Shown piece by piece: positions 34,413 to 41,941 of a DNA stretch of 64,000 nt. Numbering within the stretch: the first letter of the stretch is position 1; the number at the start of each line of letters is the position of its first letter. The stretch is from Gelidibacter gilvus (GTDB lineage: Bacteria; Bacteroidota; Bacteroidia; Flavobacteriales; Flavobacteriaceae): the NCBI RefSeq assembly GCF_004115975.1, contig NZ_SDDZ01000018.1:1-64000 (forward strand). Direction: 5' to 3'. Both the position numbers and the translations under genes were made by a program. Below the pieces are notes generated by a model. That model did no database searches and was not told the DNA's origin. It saw nothing but the letters and a program-made list of their open reading frames with translations.

Positions 34413-34820
34413 CTATCGCTCTATTTTGGAAACTTCATCAACGGTTACTATTTTACCATCTGCATTTCCCCAGGAGTTTAAAATATAGTTCATCACATCG
34501 GCAACTTCCTCATCATAAAGCCCTAAAGCAGCCATGGCACTATTATATTTCACTCCATTTACCGTAATTTCTCCAGACAGTCCATACTTCACCGCCTTGA
34601 TGCTTTCTTGACGCTTTTTCATTAAGTAATCAGAATCGGCTAAGGGAGGGTAAACGTCTGGCACGCCTTTACCATTTGGCAAATGGCAACTCATGCAAAA
34701 ATCGTCATATATAGCAGCACCTCTTGCCATACTCTCCTTGAGTTCAGGCGTTTGTGCCGGAGCAGTATTACAGGAAAAAATAAAAACTAAAAATAGAAGC
34801 AATAGGTTCGTTTTTTTCAT
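34413..34820 (-). CDS. Monohaem cytochrome c lipoprotein
   Basis: A 135-residue class I cytochrome c. A lipoprotein-type signal (LLFLVFIFSC, Cys17) precedes the haem motif C42-M-S-C45-H46 and the likely axial Met in YNSAMAALGLYDEE. It follows the sugar dehydrogenase by 2 bp and is therefore its probable electron acceptor in the periplasm. Length is normal. Confidence 0.88.
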   Translation of the reverse strand: MKKTNLLLLFLVFIFSCNTAPAQTPELKESMARGAAIYDDFCMSCHLPNGKGVPDVYPPLADSDYLMKKRQESIKAVKYGLSGEITVNGVKYNSAMAALGLYDEEVADVMNYILNSWGNADGKIVTVDEVSKIER

Positions 34821-34822
34821 TC

Positions 34823-35926
34823 TTATTTAGACAATAGTTTAACAATTCCCAAATTTTCAATACCTACATAAATATAACCATCAGGACCTTGGTTGATGGT
34901 TCTTACACGTCCCAAGCCATCTAAGAAACGTTCCTCCTTAACTACTTTTCCGTCTTTTAAAACCACTTTGTCCATATAATTAAATTTCAATGAACCGACT
35001 AACAAATCGCCTTTCCATTCCGGATAAATGTCACTGGTTATAAACGCCATCCCACTTGGTGCAATGGAAGGATCCCAATAATGAAGCGGTTGCTCCATAC
35101 CTTCCTTTTCGGTAATACTTGTAAGTGTTGTACCATCATAGTTGATACCGTAGCTAATGACCGGCCACCCATAATTGGCGCCTTTCTTTACAATATTGAT
35201 TTCGTCACCTCCTTGAGGGCCGTGTTCGTGCGTCCAAACCTCACCGGTTTCAGGATGCAACACCATACCCTGAGGATTCCGATGCCCGTAAGAATATATA
35301 GCTTTTTTGGCATTGGGTTTACTCAAAAACGGATTATCACCTGGAATCGAGCCATCATCATTTAAACGATAGACTTTTCCACCATCTCTGGTGATATCCT
35401 GTGGATTTACGTCTCTATCTCCCCGATCTCCAATAGTAAAATAAAGATAACCAGCGTTATCAAAAACGATACGTGAACCAAAATGCTGCCCTTTTGTCGT
35501 ATTTGGAGTGGCTTTATAAAGTAGTTCTTTATTGGTAAGGGAATTGTTTTCAAATTTAGCGCGCATTAATGCGGTGTTGCCACCATTACCTTCACCTTCA
35601 GGAGAAGCGTAAGTAATGTAGAGCCATCCGTTTTCCTCATAATTAGGATGTAATGCAATATCCAACAATCCGCCCTGGCCTCGATTGGATATCTTTGGAA
35701 GTCCTTGAACTTCGGTTTTATTACCTTCTTTATAATGAAGCATCTTACCCTCTTTCTCATTGATCAACATGGAGCCGTCGGGTAAAAACACAAAGCCCCA
35801 GGGAATGGTTAGGTCCGAAACAACCACTTCATAACCATGGTCATTATTAATGGGATTCTTATCCTGAGCACAGGATATAAAACCAATAAATGCAAATACT
35901 ACAACAAAATAATTCTTGATTTTCAT
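34823..35926 (-). CDS. PQQ-dependent (soluble) aldose/sorbosone-type sugar dehydrogenase
   Basis: A 367-residue lipoprotein (FIGFISC, Cys19) of the GSDH six-bladed beta-propeller family (YliI/Asd type). Family segments visible: LTIPWGFVFLPDGSMLINEKEGKM, GLLDIALHPNYEENGWLYITYA, LYFTIGDRGDRDVNPQD, YSYGHRNPQGMVLHPETGEVWTHEHGPQGGDEINI (PQQ-site Arg/His region) and APSGMAFI. It would oxidise sugars outside the cytoplasm and pass electrons to the adjacent cytochrome c. First gene of the six-gene run that ends at mutB. Confidence 0.88.
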   Translation of the reverse strand: MKIKNYFVVVFAFIGFISCAQDKNPINNDHGYEVVVSDLTIPWGFVFLPDGSMLINEKEGKMLHYKEGNKTEVQGLPKISNRGQGGLLDIALHPNYEENGWLYITYASPEGEGNGGNTALMRAKFENNSLTNKELLYKATPNTTKGQHFGSRIVFDNAGYLYFTIGDRGDRDVNPQDITRDGGKVYRLNDDGSIPGDNPFLSKPNAKKAIYSYGHRNPQGMVLHPETGEVWTHEHGPQGGDEINIVKKGANYGWPVISYGINYDGTTLTSITEKEGMEQPLHYWDPSIAPSGMAFITSDIYPEWKGDLLVGSLKFNYMDKVVLKDGKVVKEERFLDGLGRVRTINQGPDGYIYVGIENLGIVKLLSK

Positions 35927-35963
35927 ACAATTAGTCTTTAAAGTCTAAATTTAGAAATAATTA

Positions 35964-35995
35964 TTGTTACTATTTAAAGAAAAGGTATATATTTG
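35964..35995 (+). promoter_or_regulatory. Promoter of the tRNA-Pro / GIY-YIG locus
   Basis: TTG (35964-35966), a 21-bp gap and TATATTTG (35988-35995). It reads towards the first tRNA-like relic at 36048 and was presumably the original tRNA-Pro promoter before the GIY-YIG units came between. Confidence 0.7.
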
Positions 35996-36047
35996 CACCT
36001 CGATTTTGAGGAATCAAGGTGTTTTGAAATTTTGAAGATAACCAATT

Positions 36048-36139
36048 CGGGGTGTATCACGCTAAGGCGTGACAAGTCTACCCAGGTTATCGCGTCACGC
36101 CCAGGGCGTGAAGGTCGTCACGCTTGAGGCGTGACCACC
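36048..36139 (+). pseudogene. tRNA-Pro-like relic 1, three arms replaced by palindromes
   Basis: It starts with the tRNA-Pro acceptor strand CGGGGTG and keeps GGTTATCGCG and AGGTC at the positions flanking the anticodon arm. The arms themselves are replaced: TCACGC/GCGTGA at 36057-36072 (D-arm side), TCACGCC/GGCGTGA at 36095-36111 (anticodon arm), and GTCACGC/GCGTGAC at 36117-36135 (T-arm). It then resumes with CACC, leaving only four acceptor pairs. Confidence 0.8.
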
Positions 36140-36153
36140 GAAACTGAAAAACT

Positions 36154-36417
36154 ATGGATTATACGGTTTACATATTGTATAGCCAAAAACGTTCAAGATA
36201 TTATGTTGGTCAAACAGATAATATCAATGAGAGATTAATAAGACACAATAAGGGCTTAGTAGATTCAACTAAATCAGGTGCACCATGGGAATTGATTTTT
36301 ACAGAAAAAGTAAACACGAGATCCAATGCACTAATGTTAGAAAAGAAGATAAAAAAACGAGTAGCCAAAAGATATATTGAAGATAACCAATTCGGGGTGT
36401 ATCACGCTAAGGCGTGA
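36154..36417 (+). CDS. GIY-YIG endonuclease-domain protein, copy 1
   Basis: An 87-residue single-domain GIY-YIG protein: YTVYILYSQKRSRYYVGQT carries the two tyrosine motifs and the glycine, followed by the conserved Arg (ERLIRHNKGLVDSTK) and the metal-binding Glu (ALMLEKKIKK). It belongs to the UPF0213/YhbQ-like stand-alone group. The end IEDNQFGVYHAKA is encoded by the 24-nt tRNA-leader repeat (36378-36401) and by the palindrome of relic 2, which supplies the TGA stop. Almost identical to copy 2; the first 82 residues differ at three positions. Confidence 0.9.
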   Translation: MDYTVYILYSQKRSRYYVGQTDNINERLIRHNKGLVDSTKSGAPWELIFTEKVNTRSNALMLEKKIKKRVAKRYIEDNQFGVYHAKA

Positions 36418-36505
36418 CAAGTCTCACCCGGTCTGCCAAGCCGAAGGCATGGTTATCGCGCCGCGTTTGGGACGCGGAGGTCGTCACGCTTGGGGCGTGA
36501 CCACC
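36393..36505 (+). pseudogene. tRNA-Pro-like relic 2, D- and T-arms replaced by palindromes
   Basis: It begins CGGGGTGTA and has TCACGC/GCGTGA at 36402-36417, an extra TGCC...GGCA hairpin near 36433-36449, an anticodon arm and flanks identical to the real tRNA over about 33 nt (36450-36482, including TTTGGGA), then GTCACGC/GCGTGAC at 36483-36501 in place of the T-arm and CACCC closing five acceptor pairs. It is intermediate between relic 1 and the intact tRNA. Confidence 0.8.
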
Positions 36506-36518
36506 CAAACAGTAAATT

Positions 36519-36767
36519 ATGGATTATACGGTTTACATATTGTATAGCCAAAAACGTTCAAGATATTATGTTGGCCAAACCGACAATATCGAAAAAAGAT
36601 TGATACGACACAATAAGGGCTTAGTAGATTCAACTAAATCAGGTGCACCATGGGAATTGATTTTTACAGAAAAAGTAAACACGAGATCCAATGCACTAAT
36701 GTTAGAAAAGAAGATAAAAAAACGAGGAGCCAAAAGATATATTGAAGATAACCAATTCGGGGTGTAG
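36519..36767 (+). CDS. GIY-YIG endonuclease-domain protein, copy 2
   Basis: An 82-residue near-duplicate of the preceding gene (NE to EK and V to G changes, shorter end). The last codons IEDNQFGV are read from the tRNA leader and acceptor strand; the TAG stop (36765-36767) is formed by tRNA-Pro nucleotides, so the gene overlaps the functional tRNA by 10 nt. Transcribed in the same direction as the tRNA. Whether it acts as a homing-type nuclease at tRNA-Pro sites is inference. Confidence 0.9.
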   Translation: MDYTVYILYSQKRSRYYVGQTDNIEKRLIRHNKGLVDSTKSGAPWELIFTEKVNTRSNALMLEKKIKKRGAKRYIEDNQFGV

Positions 36768-36835
36768 CGTAGCCCGGTTATCGCGCCGCGTTTGGGACGC
36801 GGAGGTCGCAGGTTCGAATCCTGCCACCCCGACCA
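36758..36835 (+). tRNA. tRNA-Pro (TGG anticodon)
   Basis: A complete cloverleaf: acceptor CGGGGTG pairs with CACCCCG, D-arm region GCGTAGCCCGGTTATCGC, anticodon arm CCGCG-TTTGGGA-CGCGG with anticodon TGG, variable AGGTC, T-arm GCAGG-TTCGAAT-CCTGC, discriminator A, and an encoded CCA end (36833-36835). Followed by a strong terminator at 36841-36874. Confidence 0.96.
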
Positions 36836-36840
36836 GTAAA

Positions 36841-36874
36841 AGCCTACAAAATCATAGATTTTGTAGGCTTTTTT
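36841..36874 (+). terminator. Terminator of tRNA-Pro
   Basis: A 13-bp perfect stem AGCCTACAAAATC / GATTTTGTAGGCT with a 3-nt loop, then a T-run. Confidence 0.9.
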
Positions 36875-36995
36875 CATTTGTGGCGTTGCCAACGCAGTTG
36901 AGCATAAGTTAACAAATGAAAAAAGCCGTGAAAACCGCCCTTCGCGGTTTTAGGCTTTGATGAGCAACGACTCCATTATAAGGATCAATGAAGAT

Positions 36996-37014
36996 AATCC
37001 TGCCACCCCGACCA
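36996..37014 (+). pseudogene. Duplicated tRNA-Pro 3' end
   Basis: A 19-nt exact repeat (AATCCTGCCACCCCGACCA) of the tRNA-Pro 3' end at 36817-36835, without the rest of a tRNA. Like the real copy it is followed by an AAGCCT... terminator and CATTTGTGGCGTTGCCAA. Either a deleted second tRNA-Pro or an attachment-site duplication. Confidence 0.8.
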
Positions 37015-37015
37015 T

Positions 37016-37052
37016 AAAAAGCCTAATAAATTAAAAATTTATTAGGCTTTTT
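37016..37052. terminator. Terminator after the tRNA 3' fragment
   Basis: AAAAAGCCTAATAAATT / AATTTATTAGGCTTTTT with a 3-nt loop. It has T-runs on both strands and could also end minus-strand transcription from the methyltransferase gene. Confidence 0.8.
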
Positions 37053-37083
37053 ACATTTGTGGCGTTGCCAATGCTAGTTATTC

Positions 37084-37959
37084 CTAATTTTCTGCACCTA
37101 TAAAGGTTAGATTATACCAATCTTCAGGTGAAGGTCTTCTGGACAAGTGCCATATTTTAAAATATGCATTCGTAAAGATCTTTTCATAATTATGTGAAAA
37201 CGAACGCTCATATCCATAAACTTGGAAATTAGGATTTAAAGCAAAGTTATGATGGACATCATTGGGTTCAATGGCGACGAAGATGGTTGCCCCTAATTTA
37301 TTAATTTCAGCTAAAAATACTTGAAGTTGCAACTCCGTAAAATATTCCAAAACCCCTCCGGAAGTTATAAAAATAGTGTGGCTTTGTCCATATTGTCTGA
37401 CCCATTCAATTGCATCACCTGCCACAAAATTTAGTGAAGAATGTGTTTTGTATTTCTCCCGATTAAGATCCATTTGGGGTCCACTGAGATCTAAACCAAT
37501 AAACTTTTCTATATTTGGAAACTTTTTACTGAGATAGTGTAATACACTCCCGTTACCGGTGCCAATTTCTACCATGGTATGAAACGGCACTGTTGAATTC
37601 AAAAGTTTCTGCTCTAGTTCGTCAAATATAAATGTCCAATTGGGTATAAATACATTTTCAAAGGCATCTTTGGTTTTTATAAAAAGTTCGGTGCCCTTAT
37701 TGGTCCAATAATTTTTATGCAATTTGACCAAGCCATTATAATCTTGGTTCTTTTCAAGTTTTTTAAGAATCGCATTTCTCATCAGACGTTCCGGGATACT
37801 CATGGTATTCTTAAACACTATTGTCATTCCGCCTTCAGATAGTTCTATCGCTCTTTTAGGTCTAAGAAGCACCAACAAATGTCCAGAGGTTTCAGTAATC
37901 ACAGTTCCAAAAGGCCCGTTGACAAATTGATATACAGCAGATTGTATTTTCTTTTTCAT
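37084..37959 (-). CDS. Class I SAM-dependent methyltransferase
   Basis: A 291-residue protein with a central methyltransferase domain: motif I VEIGTGNGSVLHYLSKKFPNIEKFIGLDLSGPQM (about 135-168), then NFVAGDAIEW and IFITSGGVLEYF. A 130-residue N-terminal helical region has no recognised family. Substrate unknown. Monocistronic; a TACCTTTG -7-like box lies on the minus strand at 38010-38017. Confidence 0.75.
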   Translation of the reverse strand: MKKKIQSAVYQFVNGPFGTVITETSGHLLVLLRPKRAIELSEGGMTIVFKNTMSIPERLMRNAILKKLEKNQDYNGLVKLHKNYWTNKGTELFIKTKDAFENVFIPNWTFIFDELEQKLLNSTVPFHTMVEIGTGNGSVLHYLSKKFPNIEKFIGLDLSGPQMDLNREKYKTHSSLNFVAGDAIEWVRQYGQSHTIFITSGGVLEYFTELQLQVFLAEINKLGATIFVAIEPNDVHHNFALNPNFQVYGYERSFSHNYEKIFTNAYFKIWHLSRRPSPEDWYNLTFIGAEN

Positions 37960-38314
37960 AAGGTTTTTCGGAATTAAGTAGGTCTAATTCGCTAATTTTT
38001 ATTCTCGACCAAAGGTAATTCTAATTTTAGAGGCATGTTGTTTAACTGAAGTAAGTTTTTAGTTAAATGTTTATCTGTTATTTTAATTTTCCTGTTCTAA
38101 CATCCTAATTCTAAATTTATGAACTCTGCATTGGAATGTTTTTGGACAGGAACATAAGGTATGGTATCTCTGCTGATCAACATCAGAAATGACATAATTT
38201 GTAAATCTTGTTATGTAAGGTTATGAGTTTCCAAAAACTTAAATTCCACGCCTATTTTTGCACTATGATAGTAAAACAGTACAAGGTATTTTGAATTGCG
38301 ATTAATAATAATTT
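37960..38314. other. Intergenic region, no gene seen
   Basis: AT-rich. It holds a likely -7 box for the methyltransferase gene (38010-38017, minus strand) and a TATTTTTG on the plus strand at 38253-38260 that points into the 3' end of the OmpA gene. No coding potential recognised. Confidence 0.5.
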
Positions 38315-39322
38315 TTATCTCACAATAATAGACATATCCACACGACGTGCATGCTGTTCTGAGGACAATTTATCTTCTCCTCTAAAAGAGACAATGATTC
38401 GACTGGCGTCTATTCTATTATTGATAAAAGCTTGTTCGACAGCTTCTGCTCTACGCATAGAAAGTTGTTTATTATAATTCGCCTTTCCTACGGTGCTTGC
38501 CCATCCTTCTAGCATCACTTTTGCCTCAGGAAATTGATTTAAAATCTGGGTCAAATCTTGAATGTATGGAAAATAATCGGCTCGCAACGTTTCTGAATTG
38601 TTGTCGAAATAAACTTGTTGTTTGAAATACGACTTGATTTCGCCGGAATCTTCGGCTTTAGTCAATTTATCAGCAGCAATCATTTTTGATTCTAAACAAT
38701 CCATCTGACGTCTTACATCGTTCAGCCTGCCTTTCATATCAGTAAGGCTATCTCCAAAAGAATTTTCCTTTTGAAAACTCGCTTTATACGCTTCAACACT
38801 TTTTAAAGAATCAATTTGATATTGTAACTCTTTAATCTTTGTGTTGTTCGAAGGTATGATGGTTGCTGTACTTCTATCATTTGACGGATAAATCGCACTA
38901 GGGGCTGCATTACTCGGCATGATAATCGTCGAATTATCTCTACTCCTGGACGGTAACGCATTGTTACCATAACTTAGATTGTCGATTCTTTGGTTCAAAT
39001 AACGTAATTCACTTAGGATTTGCTGATTCGAAATTTGATCATAACCACCAGATTGTATTCCTTGACGCTCTTGTTCCGTACGCCGTTCGTATTTTAATCT
39101 TAGATCTGCTAAATCTTGTTTCCGCTGTCTCGTTTCTCTTTCTTTAAGTTGCGCACGTCTCGCATCTGCTATCGTGCTTAAAAATGAGCTCAGTTCCGCT
39201 TCTGTCATTACAATAATACTTTTATCAGCAGTCTTTTCGCTTTGGGCGAAAAGACTCACTGAAAATAATATACATACAGAAAGAACAATCGTTTTCAATT
39301 TATGTGTATTTAACTGTAACAT
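38315..39322 (-). CDS. OmpA-family protein
   Basis: A 335-residue exported protein (signal LKTIVLSVCILFSVSLFAQ). The middle is charged and coiled-coil rich (QLKERETRQRKQDLADLRLKYERRTEQERQ). The C-terminal OmpA peptidoglycan-binding domain spans about 235-335: VYFDNNSETLRADYFPYIQDLTQIL, GWASTVGKANYNKQLSMRRAEAV, RRVDMSIIV. It lies 4 bp after the large barrel gene and is probably its partner, tying it to peptidoglycan. Confidence 0.85.
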   Translation of the reverse strand: MLQLNTHKLKTIVLSVCILFSVSLFAQSEKTADKSIIVMTEAELSSFLSTIADARRAQLKERETRQRKQDLADLRLKYERRTEQERQGIQSGGYDQISNQQILSELRYLNQRIDNLSYGNNALPSRSRDNSTIIMPSNAAPSAIYPSNDRSTATIIPSNNTKIKELQYQIDSLKSVEAYKASFQKENSFGDSLTDMKGRLNDVRRQMDCLESKMIAADKLTKAEDSGEIKSYFKQQVYFDNNSETLRADYFPYIQDLTQILNQFPEAKVMLEGWASTVGKANYNKQLSMRRAEAVEQAFINNRIDASRIIVSFRGEDKLSSEQHARRVDMSIIVR

Positions 39323-39326
39323 CTTT

Positions 39327-41627
39327 TTAAAATTTTAATTTATAGCCAACAGATATTCTGTGTATATCGACAAAATTGTGAGCGGTGTAATCTGCAAACA
39401 ATTTGCCACCAAATACATTAAAAGAAGTCCCTAACACCAAGTTAGGACTAAACGTACTTTTTCCGACAGCATCATTATATCCAAGTCCTAGTCCTGCATA
39501 AGGTTCTAAAATAATACCTGCATCTACTTTGAAAGGAATCACGACATTGGCGTTTATTCCAAATCCCGTATTTTTACCTGGAGCCAAGTATAGGTCTGGC
39601 ATAAATTTAAATGGCGAATTAGTAAAGGCATAGTTGCCTCTTATACCAATAATCATTGACACATCATCAGCTATAACAACACCTGTAAAGACCGACATAC
39701 CTTCATTTACGACCCAGCCAGTTGCAACACCTGTATCTTCAGGTTCAGATTGCACGATCGTATTACCATCTTGATCTGTTACCACTTTAGTCTCTGATGG
39801 ACGTACCATCTGTGGTGCAGGCGCGGTGGTCTGTTGACCTGGTGCAATTATTAAAGTTTTGTCCTGATTTTGATTTTGATTCTGCAAATTATCACCCAGA
39901 TTATTGATTCTGTCTGTGTTTCTATCGATTTTTCTATCGAGCTCATTTAATTTGTCCAGAATTTTTTGGGAAGCGTCTTCTTGACGCGCTGGCGTAAGAT
40001 TTTCTCTATATACTCCTGTGTTTATCTCGAGTAACAAGCGTTCTAGACGATCCATTCTATCCTCAATGGTTTGTGGCTTACGTGATTCTTCATCAACACC
40101 TTGAATCACTTTTTCAATCAAATCTTCAAGTTCTTTTGGAGTCATTTCAACTCTCGATCCTTTTACTTCTTTTTCAGTTTTCTTAGGCGTAGTTATTGGT
40201 TCTTGACGACCGTCCTGTTCGCGTTCTAAAGCTTTTTTCTCTTCGATGATCGCTACTGCCTTCTTGGTATCATTATTTTTATAGGCGTCAGAAAGTTCAG
40301 ATTCAAGCTCATCAATTCGGTCTTGATATAGCTGTGTTCTATCCTCTACTCTGTCATCAATTTCATCTTGTAAAATTCGATCGGTATTACTACCTGTTTT
40401 ACCTAATTGAAAACGGATCCCCGCAGTGTACATTGTATGTTGTTTTAACTCACTTGGAGCAATCGTATTTTCCAAATCATTGTTTGCACGATCGGATGTA
40501 AATAACAAACTTGCATCTCCATATAATTCAACATTTCGGGCAACAGGAATATTTAAACCTAAACCACCTTTTGCAAAATAGCCAGAAGAGGCACCCATAA
40601 GCTCATCTTTTCCAATATAGCTTCCTTTATAGGCGTTTAAATAACCTCCACCAACTGTTAGGTAAGGCACCAAACCTCGAGAAACATTCAGTTTTGCAAT
40701 AAATTCACCACCATACATGGCTAAATCGTCCCAGTCAGTAGATATCTTCTCATTATTGGTAGCTTGATAGTAGAAACCTCTAATACCTACATATTGATTC
40801 AGATCAAAACCAATTTTTCCTCCCAGAAAATAAGAATCTGACAGATTGGAATCATTATCAAAATTAACATAAGCTCCACCTGGTTCTAAAATTAATTTGA
40901 AACCACCTAATCCTCCAGAAAACTTTCTGTAATAAGCTCTGTCCAATGCACTAAACTCTTCTGGACTTCGGCCGCCTAGATACAGTTGTAATCCAGCCAA
41001 TACTGACCAGTTGTACATTCTAGTGTTGTTGTTGTCATTCAACCAACCTTCAATAGTGCTTTGATCTTGCCCCTCCTGGTATAGCACAGAAGATGGATTC
41101 ATATTAAAGACCGTATTTTTAGCCTCTAAATTCAAGAATAACCTATTGCCTAACTTAATCTGGGTCCCTAAACCTATGTTAGCATAAATCTGTTCTGATT
41201 TTTGCACGTTTGTAGGTGCACCCACTGCAGCAATATCTACTTTCAGTTTTTGTACCCCAGCACCAAGTGTTAAATAAGGAACAAATGTACCGCGTGTAGG
41301 AATATTGGCTTTAAACTCGCCACCTATTCGTTCCACGTCTACTTTTCTTGTGTTAAAATTATTTACGAAATCATCTGAAAAAATATCAAAACCTTCAACT
41401 GTATTATTAAGGTCGTTAGATATTTCGTAAACTCCTCTTAATTCAATGGCTTCTCCAAATCCGAAGCCCACTCTCCCTCCAAACATCACGCCATCTTCGA
41501 TGGCGGTATTTTTGTCAAACCAGTTATAGCTGGCAGTAGGTTGTAAGGTTACTGTCACATCTTTCATCTGGGCGTGTACATTAGTTCCCAAAAGTGCTAA
41601 AACACAATAAGTAATTATTTTCTTCAT
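39327..41627 (-). CDS. Large outer-membrane protein with three barrel-like segments
   Basis: A 766-residue exported protein (signal MKKIITYCVLALLGTNVHAQ). Residues about 20-220 and 240-415 are two homologous OmpA-type beta-barrel modules (each with ...GTFVPYLTLGAGVQKL / RGLVPYLTVGGGYLNA... and a closing LAGLQLYLGG / TAGIRFQLGK). A charged coiled-coil region (about 420-590) follows, then a third barrel-like module (650-766, FTGVVIADDVSMIIGIRGNYAF...HRISVGYKLKF). Most relatives have one barrel. First of a two-gene operon with the OmpA protein. Confidence 0.75.
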   Translation of the reverse strand: MKKIITYCVLALLGTNVHAQMKDVTVTLQPTASYNWFDKNTAIEDGVMFGGRVGFGFGEAIELRGVYEISNDLNNTVEGFDIFSDDFVNNFNTRKVDVERIGGEFKANIPTRGTFVPYLTLGAGVQKLKVDIAAVGAPTNVQKSEQIYANIGLGTQIKLGNRLFLNLEAKNTVFNMNPSSVLYQEGQDQSTIEGWLNDNNNTRMYNWSVLAGLQLYLGGRSPEEFSALDRAYYRKFSGGLGGFKLILEPGGAYVNFDNDSNLSDSYFLGGKIGFDLNQYVGIRGFYYQATNNEKISTDWDDLAMYGGEFIAKLNVSRGLVPYLTVGGGYLNAYKGSYIGKDELMGASSGYFAKGGLGLNIPVARNVELYGDASLLFTSDRANNDLENTIAPSELKQHTMYTAGIRFQLGKTGSNTDRILQDEIDDRVEDRTQLYQDRIDELESELSDAYKNNDTKKAVAIIEEKKALEREQDGRQEPITTPKKTEKEVKGSRVEMTPKELEDLIEKVIQGVDEESRKPQTIEDRMDRLERLLLEINTGVYRENLTPARQEDASQKILDKLNELDRKIDRNTDRINNLGDNLQNQNQNQDKTLIIAPGQQTTAPAPQMVRPSETKVVTDQDGNTIVQSEPEDTGVATGWVVNEGMSVFTGVVIADDVSMIIGIRGNYAFTNSPFKFMPDLYLAPGKNTGFGINANVVIPFKVDAGIILEPYAGLGLGYNDAVGKSTFSPNLVLGTSFNVFGGKLFADYTAHNFVDIHRISVGYKLKF

Positions 41628-41941
41628 GTCATTATTTTTTTAATTATTATTTTAATAAGGTCAATTCAATTAAAATCTTTCAATGGTTTGAAAGCTTCAA
41701 AAGATTCCATTATATTATTTTATTGTTTATACTTTAGTCCGGATAAGCGTTACATATCTCTTAACAAATGCCTTTAATCTCTACCCAAACAAATTATTTG
41801 AAAGACTTAAGTGATTTCAAGAAACCAACTAAAATCCTCCACTTGGATAATTTCTCAAAGAACTTATTATAGCTAAAATGATTTTACTGAAATGAGTGTA
41901 TCGTTACATTTTTATGAAGAGTTATTGCGCATTAAAAAAAA
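41628..41941. other. Intergenic region, no gene seen
   Basis: AT-rich stretch between the large barrel gene and the histidine kinase gene; no hairpin or promoter match worth listing was found. Confidence 0.4.

Noticed and set aside
36566-36892. 108-residue minus-strand ORF containing SGWQDSNLRPPRPKRG
   Set aside because: This is the well-known spurious protein produced by translating the antisense of a tRNA gene (here tRNA-Pro) plus the antisense of the GIY-YIG gene.
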